A stretch of DNA of 64,000 nucleotides from JAAYCI01 sp964472465 (GTDB taxonomy: Bacteria; Bacillota; Clostridia; Oscillospirales; Ruminococcaceae): the NCBI GenBank assembly GCA_964472465.1, contig CAYYLW010000002.1:1-64000 (forward strand). Direction: 5' to 3'. The position numbers and the translations under genes are program-made. Below, piece after piece: positions 58,348-64,000 of this stretch (positions are counted from its first letter, which is position 1; each line of letters begins with the position of its first letter). The notes below the pieces were generated by a model. That model made no database searches, was not told the origin of the DNA, and worked only from the letters and a program-made list of their open reading frames with translations.

Positions 58348-58799
58348 CGGCCATTTTCCTTTTCCAGCGCGGCCACTTTGGCCACCCGCCCGGCGTGCCG
58401 CCCGCCCTCAAACTCGGTGTTCAAAAACAAATCCACCATCATCTCGGCCAGGCCGCTGCCCACCACGCGCCCGCCCATACACAGGGCGTTGGCATCGTTG
58501 TGGCGGCGGGTGTATTCGGCGCTAAAGGCATCGGAGCAGCAGGCTGCCCGGATGCCGCGCATCTTGTTGGCCGCTATGGAGATGCCCACCCCCGTGCCGC
58601 AAAACAGCAGCGCGCAGCGGCAGCTACCGTCCAATACGGCCTGGCAGGCGGGCCGGGCAAAATCGGGGTAATCCACGCTGTCGGGGCTGTTGGTGCCAAA
58701 ATCCACCGTTTCCACACCCAGCTTTTCCAGGTGGGCCTTGATGTGGTTTTTCAGTTCGAAACCGCCATGGTCGGCGGCCAGGGCAACCGGTTTATTCAT
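58344..58799 (-). CDS. rpiB: Ribose-5-phosphate isomerase B
   Basis: A 151-residue sugar-phosphate isomerase (RpiB/LacAB family). It has ALAADHGGFELKNHI at residue 6, FGTNSPDSVDYPDFA near 34, CGTGVGISIAANKMRGIRAA near 67 with the catalytic Cys, and HNDANALCMGGRVVG near 100. AGGAGG precedes the ATG. It interconverts ribulose- and ribose-5-phosphate; allose-6-phosphate activity is possible in this family. Confidence 0.92.
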   Translation of the reverse strand: MNKPVALAADHGGFELKNHIKAHLEKLGVETVDFGTNSPDSVDYPDFARPACQAVLDGSCRCALLFCGTGVGISIAANKMRGIRAACCSDAFSAEYTRRHNDANALCMGGRVVGSGLAEMMVDLFLNTEFEGGRHAGRVAKVAALEKENGR

Positions 58800-58956
58800 G
58801 TGTGGGGCCTCCTATGCTGTATTTCGCTTACCAGTATACCATAGCCCATGCCAAAAGGAAAAGCGGGGTTTGTGCTGGCCGGGGCGGCTGTGCTATACTG
58901 GTGCCTGGGGCCAAAGCCCCCCAATAGCACGGCTGAACGAAGCCTATGGAGGAGAC

Positions 58957-59877
58957 ATGCAAAACACGCAAACCGCAAAAGGCCACCTGTGCGCCCTGGC
59001 CTGTGTGCTGATGTGGGGCACCACCTTTATTGCCACCAAGGTACTGTTGGTGGAATTTAGCCCGGCGGAGATTTTGTTTTTCCGTTTTACACTGGGGTAT
59101 TTGGCCCTGCTGGCCGCCTGCCCAAAGATGCTGCACGGCCTGACAAGGCGGGAGGAACTGTTGATGGCGGGGGCGGGGCTGTGTGGCGTCACCCTGTATT
59201 TTTTGATGGAGAATATCGCCTTGACGTATTCCTCGGCGTCCAATGTAGGGGTGCTGGTTTCGGTGGCGCCCTTTCTCACCATGTTGTTGGCCCACTGGTT
59301 TGCCAAGGAGGAAAAACCAGGCCCTTGGTTCTATCTGGGCTTTGTTTCGGCCATCCTGGGCATTTTTCTCATCAGCTACAATGGCGCAACGGCGCTGCAA
59401 TTAAACCCCCTGGGGGATATTTTGGCCATTGGCGCGGCGGCGGTGTGGGCGGTGTATTCCATCTTGGTAAAAAAAGTAGGGCAGGGCGGCCACAACAGCC
59501 TGCTGGTTACTCGGCGCATTTTTTTCTATGGCATTCTTTTTATGGTTCCGGCCTTTTTCTTTCTGCCTTTCCGGCTGGATTTGGGGCGGTTTGCCCAGCC
59601 GCAAAACCTGTTTACCATGCTGTTTTTGGGCCTTGGCGCTTCGGCGCTGGGCTTTGCGGTGTGGAACTGGGCGCTGAACATCCTGGGCGCCGTGAAGGTG
59701 AGCGTGTACATCTATCTGGTGCCGGTGGTCACGGTCATCACCTCGGTGCTGGTATTGGGCGAACGCATCACCCTGCTTTCGGCGGCGGGCACGGCGCTGG
59801 CGTTGCTGGGGCTGGTGCTTTCAGAGCGGGGGAAGGGAAAAGCCCGGAAACCCGGCTCCCAGCGGGGGGCAGCATGA
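58957..59877 (+). CDS. EamA/DMT-superfamily transporter
   Basis: A 306-residue membrane protein with ten hydrophobic segments in two EamA repeats. Family marks are WGTTFIATKVLL near residue 20, TYSSASNVGVLVSVAPFLTM near 88, and the second repeat GASALGFAVWNWAL near 225 followed by LVPVVTVITSVLVLGE near 254. GGAGGAGAC abuts ATG 58957. Likely an exporter of amino acids or other metabolites; substrate unknown. Confidence 0.9.
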   Translation: MQNTQTAKGHLCALACVLMWGTTFIATKVLLVEFSPAEILFFRFTLGYLALLAACPKMLHGLTRREELLMAGAGLCGVTLYFLMENIALTYSSASNVGVLVSVAPFLTMLLAHWFAKEEKPGPWFYLGFVSAILGIFLISYNGATALQLNPLGDILAIGAAAVWAVYSILVKKVGQGGHNSLLVTRRIFFYGILFMVPAFFFLPFRLDLGRFAQPQNLFTMLFLGLGASALGFAVWNWALNILGAVKVSVYIYLVPVVTVITSVLVLGERITLLSAAGTALALLGLVLSERGKGKARKPGSQRGAA

Positions 59878-59885
59878 AAACAGAA

Positions 59886-59913
59886 AAGGCCCCTGCCATT
59901 TGGCAGGGGCCTT
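59886..59913. terminator. Bidirectional terminator between the EamA and lplA genes
   Basis: AAGGCCCCTGCC (59886-59897) pairs with GGCAGGGGCCTT (59902-59913), a perfect 12-bp stem with an ATTT loop, overlapping the end of the plus-strand gene and lying just past the minus-strand lplA stop. Confidence 0.85.
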
Positions 59914-59944
59914 AGTTGCGCTTTGGCCCCCGTGCCCACACCCG

Positions 59945-60931
59945 TTAGGCAAAAAAGGTGTCCAGCACCTCCTGCGGGGTGATGGCCCCAAAACAATCGG
60001 CCAGGGGGAAACGGGAAAGCACGGCAGCCACCTCTTCACGGCGTAGGGGGCAGCCCACCAAAGCCTCGCACAACTCTTCCAAAGAGCCGCGGCAGAGGAA
60101 ATCTCCCCGGAAATCTGCCTTGGTGATGCAGCCCTTTTCCACCAGCAGAAGCACTTCCAGCAGCCCCCCCTCCCAGCGGTTCCGGCCACGGTAATCGTAA
60201 CGGGGGCTGTGGCCAAAATTCCACTCCCAGGTGTTGTAGCGGCTGGCTTGCAGCGCTTCCACGGCCTGTAGCTCGGCGGGGTTTAGCGTGCCTGCCTCAA
60301 AGCCGTTTTGGGCCAGTTGGCCTTTTAGGTATTCCCAAAAAGCGGGCATGTCCATATCGGCTGGCAAGGCAGGGCGTATGTTGCCAATGCGGCTGCGCAC
60401 CGATTTGGAGCTTTTGGATTGGAACTTGCTGGGGTCGGCGTTCAAAGCGCCCGCCACCATGGCAGGGTCGGATTCAAACAGAAGGGTGCCGTGGTGCAAA
60501 ATGCGGCCCTTGTATAGGCGCTGCGCGGTGCCGCTCACCTTTTTTCCATCCACCAGGATATCGTTGCGGCCCGAGGCCTCGGCGGCTAGCCCCAGGTTTT
60601 GCAGGGCCTCTACCACCGGCTGCGTAAAACGGCCCATGCTCAGCATCTCGGCATGGCCGGAATCGGTGATAAAGGAATAGTTGAGGTTGCCAAGGTCGTG
60701 GTACACGGCGCCGCCGCCGGTGATGCGCCGCACCACATGCACGCCGTGCTGTTCCACAAAGGGGCGGCAGATCTCCTCCTCGGCGTTTTGGTGCCGGCCA
60801 ATCACCACGGTGTTGGCGTTCTGCCACAGCAGCAGATAGTCGCCCTCGCGGCGGTTTTCCAGCATATATTGCTCAAAGGCCAGGTTGTAGCGGGGGTCTT
60901 GCGATTGGGTTTCTAAATAGGTGGTTTTCAT
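59945..60931 (-). CDS. lplA: Lipoate-protein ligase A
   Basis: A 328-residue ligase that attaches free lipoate to lipoyl domains such as GcvH or 2-oxoacid dehydrogenase E2. The conserved RRITGGGAVYHDLGNLNYSF is near residue 69, GRNDILVDGKKVSGTAQR near 120, and the C-terminal accessory domain follows from about 250. AGGAG precedes the ATG. No lipoylated protein gene is in the window, so its partner lies elsewhere. Confidence 0.93.
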   Translation of the reverse strand: MKTTYLETQSQDPRYNLAFEQYMLENRREGDYLLLWQNANTVVIGRHQNAEEEICRPFVEQHGVHVVRRITGGGAVYHDLGNLNYSFITDSGHAEMLSMGRFTQPVVEALQNLGLAAEASGRNDILVDGKKVSGTAQRLYKGRILHHGTLLFESDPAMVAGALNADPSKFQSKSSKSVRSRIGNIRPALPADMDMPAFWEYLKGQLAQNGFEAGTLNPAELQAVEALQASRYNTWEWNFGHSPRYDYRGRNRWEGGLLEVLLLVEKGCITKADFRGDFLCRGSLEELCEALVGCPLRREEVAAVLSRFPLADCFGAITPQEVLDTFFA

Positions 60932-60960
60932 ACGGGTACTCCTGCCTTACAAAAGGATAT

Positions 60961-60985
60961 CCGCCTGTGGCAAGGCCACAGGCGG
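60961..60985 (-). terminator. Terminator after the ABM-like gene
   Basis: CCGCCTGTGGC (60961-60971) and GCCACAGGCGG (60975-60985) form a perfect 11-bp stem with an AAG/CTT loop; on the minus strand ATATCCTTTT follows. It separates the ABM-like gene from lplA. Confidence 0.8.
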
Positions 60986-61012
60986 TTACATGTTCACGCT
61001 GGGGAAAAGGTT

Positions 61013-61411
61013 TTAGTCCTCGATACGCTCGAAACGGCTCACACGGTGGATGCCAAAATTTTCTTCGTCTTGAATGGCGCGTAGCATCACATATGGCTTG
61101 TCGCATTTGGCGGCAAATTCGGCCTCTAGCTTATCTTGAATATCCTGCCGCAGCATTTTGTTCCAGGCGTCCATGCTTTCCCAGGCGAAGATATAGTGAA
61201 TCTCGCCGGGGTTGTTCTCGTTCACCCACACCTCTTTGTACAGGAAGGGGATGTGCTCAAATTCCTCATGCAGGGCCTCGCCTAGGGTCCAGATGGCGTG
61301 GTCGGTTTCCAGGCACTCTTTTAGGTATTCGGGCTCGGTTTTGTAGATGAGATGCTCAATGGGGTAGTGTTCGTCTTTGATGTACCGGTATTTTTTTTCG
61401 CTGAGTGACAT
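61013..61411 (-). CDS. Small ABM-like protein (TIGR03792-type)
   Basis: A 132-residue protein with a ferredoxin-like, dimeric alpha/beta pattern. The stretch DHAIWTLGEALHEEFEHIPF followed by YKEVWVNENNPGEIHYIFAW matches the W-T...K-E-V-W...E-V...W pattern of the TIGR03792 family, related to antibiotic biosynthesis monooxygenases. No catalytic residues can be named. AAGGAG precedes the ATG. It lies 54 bp after the FMN reductase gene on the same strand. Confidence 0.65.
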   Translation of the reverse strand: MSLSEKKYRYIKDEHYPIEHLIYKTEPEYLKECLETDHAIWTLGEALHEEFEHIPFLYKEVWVNENNPGEIHYIFAWESMDAWNKMLRQDIQDKLEAEFAAKCDKPYVMLRAIQDEENFGIHRVSRFERIED

Positions 61412-61465
61412 GTTGCAAGGCTCCTTTATCTTCTTTTTAATACGGCGGCGCCATAGGGGGTACCG

Positions 61466-62077
61466 CTATTTTTTGGCCACCAGCTTGGTGGTCATGGCCA
61501 GTTTTTCGCCCAGTTGGCGGGCGCGCTCTAGGCCGTACTCATCATCCATCTCGCCGGAACCATCGCCGGGGTTCCACAGGCTGGCCCCGCCGTATACACC
61601 CACCCCACCGTTACAAATGGTGAAGCCCTGGGTGTTGAAAAAGCCCATGATGCCATTGATGGCAGATTCCTGCCCGCCGTTGCGGGTGCCGCCCACGGCA
61701 ATGGCCGCGCCCACCTTGTGGGCGAAGTAATCGGGGTCCTTTTGCAGCATCACCCAGGTGGGGCGGAAACGGTTGAAGAACACGGATAACTGGCCGGTGA
61801 TGTTCATCTCATACACCGGTGTGGCCACCAGCAGGCCGTCGCACTGGTACACTTTGTCATACAGTTCGTCCATGTCATCGTGGAACACGGTGCAGTAGGG
61901 GGAGTTATCGCGCAAGCATTTGTTGCAATGCACGCAGAAATTGAGTTTCCTGGCACGAAGTTCCACCAGTTCAATCTCCACGTCACCGGTGGCTTTGGCG
62001 GCCTCAAGGGCGGCTTGCAGAGCCTTGTAGCTGGATTTTTTGCGTGGGCTACCACAAACACCTAGAATTTTTACCAT
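61466..62077 (-). CDS. NADPH-dependent FMN reductase / flavodoxin-like protein
   Basis: A 203-residue flavodoxin-fold protein. LGVCGSPRKKSSYKALQAAL at the start is the phosphate-binding loop, and VATPVYEMNITGQLSVFFNRF near 95 binds the flavin. Four cysteines (FCVHCNKCL, PYC near residues 47-63) form an Fe-S-like CxxCxxC set, as in iron-sulphur flavoproteins. ATG 62077 has AAAGGAAG upstream. It follows the second Mo hydroxylase gene by 59 bp and could be its electron partner. Confidence 0.85.
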   Translation of the reverse strand: MVKILGVCGSPRKKSSYKALQAALEAAKATGDVEIELVELRARKLNFCVHCNKCLRDNSPYCTVFHDDMDELYDKVYQCDGLLVATPVYEMNITGQLSVFFNRFRPTWVMLQKDPDYFAHKVGAAIAVGGTRNGGQESAINGIMGFFNTQGFTICNGGVGVYGGASLWNPGDGSGEMDDEYGLERARQLGEKLAMTTKLVAKK

Positions 62078-62136
62078 ACTATACAACTTCCTTTCTTTTG
62101 TAAAAGCAGGCATACCGTGTTCTGCATGGCCTGCTG

Positions 62137-64000
62137 TTATTGCTGTAAAACCGCCAAAATCTTGTCCGGGGTAAGGGGCAGTTGGCCAAGGTCGGCATCC
62201 AAAGCGTCGTTCACAGCCCCCACGATGGCGGGCACCACCGGCACGATGGAACTTTCGCCCACGCTCTTGCCGCCAAAGGGGCCGCCCTCTTCAAAGTTGT
62301 CCACAAACTGTACGTCAATATGGGGCATATCGCTGGCTTTGGGCAGGCGATATTTTTTGAGATTGGTGGTTTTTGGCACGCCATTTTCGTCTAGCACCAC
62401 CGCTTCGAACAAGGCCATGCCCAGGCCCATCATAATGGCGCCCTCTATCTGGCCTTCCAGCAACAGGGGGTTCAGCGGGGTGCCAATGTCGCACATAGCA
62501 AGATAGTCCTCCACCTTCACCTCCCCGGTCTCCCGGTCGATGCGCACCTTGGCAAAATGCGCGCCGTAGCTGCCAGCGTTTGTGTCGGAGTTGTAGCGTG
62601 CCAGTTCAATCAGCCGGGTGCGCTGTTTTTCGTAGGCATAGCTGGAAATTTCGGCCCGGGTGAGACTTATTCCGCCGGGGCCCGCCACCACACCGTTTTC
62701 AAAACGAAGCGCCTGGGGGCTGCATTCCAAAGCGGCTGCGGCGGTGTCCAGCATGGTATCCAAAAGTTGGCGGGCCACCGTTTCCACGGCTGCGCCACCG
62801 CTCCAGGTGTTGCGGCTGGCGCCAGAGCCCATGTCGTAGTTGCAGCTATCGGTGTCGGAGTGAACCAGGAACACCTCTTCCAGCGGGCAGCCCATCACTT
62901 CGCTCACAATCTGCCGCAGTAAGGTGTAGGTGCCTGCGCCATGGTCGGTAACGGCAGTGCGCAACAGGAAGCTACCGTCCTCGTTCAGCATCAGTTCGGC
63001 CAGGGTGATGTCCGGCGCAAAGGGGGCCACGCCTTTGCCGTGCATGGCGGTGGAAACACCGTAGCCGTAGAGGTAACGCTCCGTGTTCAGGCTTTTGCGG
63101 GCGGCCCATTTTTCTTTCCAGCCGAAGGCTTTGGCACCCTGGGCTAGGCATTCGCGCACCTGTGCGCTACCCAGGCTGTCGCCGTGTACGGGTTCAGCGC
63201 CAAAGGGCTCAATCAAGTTTTTCTCCCGCAACAAAACGGGGTCCATATTCAGCGCGCGGGCGGCCTTGTTTACCAGCAGTTCCAGCGCGGTGAAAATTTT
63301 GGGCGAACCAAAACCGCGCATGGCCCCACCCACGGGGGTGTTGGTGTAGACGTTATAGCCATGGAAGCGCATGCTGGGGGAGGCATATACTTTAAACATC
63401 TTGCCGCACATGGCGTTCATCACGTTGATGCTGCCGCCGCAGTACGGCCCGGCGTTCATATAGTTGGTGAAACCAAAACCGGTGATGAGGCCCTCTCTGG
63501 TTAGGGCCATTTGGCCATATAGACGCACGGCGTGCCGGGTGTAGGTGGAAACGATGCTTTCGGCACGGTTGTAGCGGATTTTCACCGGCAGGTGCCCGGC
63601 TTTTTTGGAAAGCAGCAGGCAAAGGGGCTGTAGCAGCACGCCGTCCTTGCCGCCAAAGGTGCCGCCAATTAAACCATTGTGCAGGTGTATTTTAGTAAAC
63701 GGCACGCCAAAAATTTGGCTGAGCATCACCTGTACACGGTGCACGCCCTGCTGGGGTTCCCACACCTCCAACTCGCCGCTACGGCTCCACTGGGCGATGC
63801 AGAGATGTGGCTCAATGGCGCCGTGGTGAATCATGGCGGTTTCGGTGAGGTTTTCCACCCGCACTTCGGCCTCATGGAGGGCCTTGTCCAGGTCCCCGCA
63901 CTCTGTGAGCAGTTCCTGTAGCAGGTTGCCCTCGGGGTACAGGCGGGGGGCGTTTTCGGCCAGGGCCTCTTCGGGGTCGAACACGCTGGGCAGTGGCTCG
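62137..64000 (-). CDS. Molybdenum hydroxylase large subunit, N-terminus beyond the right edge
   Basis: Partial gene, 620 codons visible, open to the end of the window. It is a xanthine dehydrogenase-type molybdopterin subunit: EPLPSVFDPEEAL starts the visible part, GLIGGTFGGKDGVLLQPL marks the pterin site, GGAMRGFGSPK the substrate loop, SGASRNTWSGGAAVE the later pterin segment, and GGKSVGESSIVPVVP near the end carries the catalytic Glu. The window shows no 2Fe-2S or FAD part, which would be separate genes or upstream. Distinct from the single-chain enzyme at 49.0 kb. Confidence 0.9.
   Translation of the reverse strand, partial: EPLPSVFDPEEALAENAPRLYPEGNLLQELLTECGDLDKALHEAEVRVENLTETAMIHHGAIEPHLCIAQWSRSGELEVWEPQQGVHRVQVMLSQIFGVPFTKIHLHNGLIGGTFGGKDGVLLQPLCLLLSKKAGHLPVKIRYNRAESIVSTYTRHAVRLYGQMALTREGLITGFGFTNYMNAGPYCGGSINVMNAMCGKMFKVYASPSMRFHGYNVYTNTPVGGAMRGFGSPKIFTALELLVNKAARALNMDPVLLREKNLIEPFGAEPVHGDSLGSAQVRECLAQGAKAFGWKEKWAARKSLNTERYLYGYGVSTAMHGKGVAPFAPDITLAELMLNEDGSFLLRTAVTDHGAGTYTLLRQIVSEVMGCPLEEVFLVHSDTDSCNYDMGSGASRNTWSGGAAVETVARQLLDTMLDTAAAALECSPQALRFENGVVAGPGGISLTRAEISSYAYEKQRTRLIELARYNSDTNAGSYGAHFAKVRIDRETGEVKVEDYLAMCDIGTPLNPLLLEGQIEGAIMMGLGMALFEAVVLDENGVPKTTNLKKYRLPKASDMPHIDVQFVDNFEEGGPFGGKSVGESSIVPVVPAIVGAVNDALDADLGQLPLTPDKILAVLQQ

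Overview
The window looks like a chromosomal segment of a gut-type anaerobic Firmicute, most likely a clostridium of the Oscillospiraceae kind. This is inferred from strong GGAGG ribosome binding sites, AT-rich sigma-A promoters, moderately high GC genes, many ABC and BMP-type uptake systems, oxygen-independent metabolism and a class B sortase. No rRNA, tRNA, phage, IS element or CRISPR array was seen. Nearly everything is carbon and nitrogen scavenging: malonate, unusual glucosides, purines or pyrimidines, and molybdenum hydroxylase chemistry.

Layout. (1) 1-3.7 kb, minus strand: a cytosine-deaminase-like amidohydrolase, a BMP-type substrate-binding protein and a nucleoside-type permease that continues off the left edge. 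(2) 4.0-9.7 kb, minus: a biotin-independent malonate decarboxylase operon (mdcA-C-D-E, an AMP-ligase-like gene, mdcG), with a divergent LysR regulator at 9.8 kb; mdcB, mdcH and a malonate carrier are absent here. (3) 10.8-11.2 kb: a broken XRE regulator and an isolated 15-bp hairpin. (4) 11.4-28.1 kb: a LacI-controlled sugar regulon that closely matches the E. coli ycj cluster (three-part ABC importer, YcjQ/R/S-like guloside/glucoside enzymes, GH13_18 phosphorylase, GH65 phosphorylase, beta-phosphoglucomutase), extended with ThuA, ADP-ribosylglycohydrolase and UroD-family genes and a divergent glycerate kinase. LacI-type operators sit at both promoters. (5) 28.2-32.6 kb: a MelA-like GH4 glycosidase with a divergent, frameshifted AraC regulator, a MATE exporter and a small DUF2294-like protein. 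(6) 32.6-39.6 kb: a complete BMP-type nucleobase/nucleoside ABC importer plus a divergent adenine-deaminase-like enzyme. Two leaders in this locus share spaced motifs and each ends in a terminator. (7) 39.6-40.9 kb: an unusual small-gene island with a 54-residue membrane peptide under a near-consensus promoter, two tandem copies of a 17-residue hydrophobic peptide gene ending in Trp-Trp, and an XRE regulator with an in-frame stop. (8) 40.9-56.5 kb: a PucR-controlled region with a MOP-type aldehyde/xanthine oxidoreductase and the conserved but functionally unsolved DVU_1553-1559-type accessory set (radical SAM, C-GCAxxG-C-C protein, flavin/CCG oxidoreductase, zinc-ribbon protein, methyltransferase, CoA-ligase-like protein), plus an M20 peptidase, a sodium symporter and an alcohol dehydrogenase. 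(9) 56.6-64 kb: lipoprotein-like sortase B, 2-hydroxyacid dehydrogenase, RpiB, EamA exporter, lipoate ligase, an ABM-like protein, an FMN reductase and a second molybdenum hydroxylase large subunit cut by the right edge.

The parts fit a scavenger that imports glucosides and splits them by phosphorolysis (with glycerate recovered by the kinase), imports nucleobases and deaminates them, and uses molybdenum hydroxylases on heterocycles or aldehydes. Malonate decarboxylase beside a pyrimidine-deaminase-like gene raises the possibility that malonate is a breakdown product of heterocycles; that link is inference. The least explained items are the tandem 17-residue peptide genes, the DVU_155x-type system and the paired leaders of the BMP operon.
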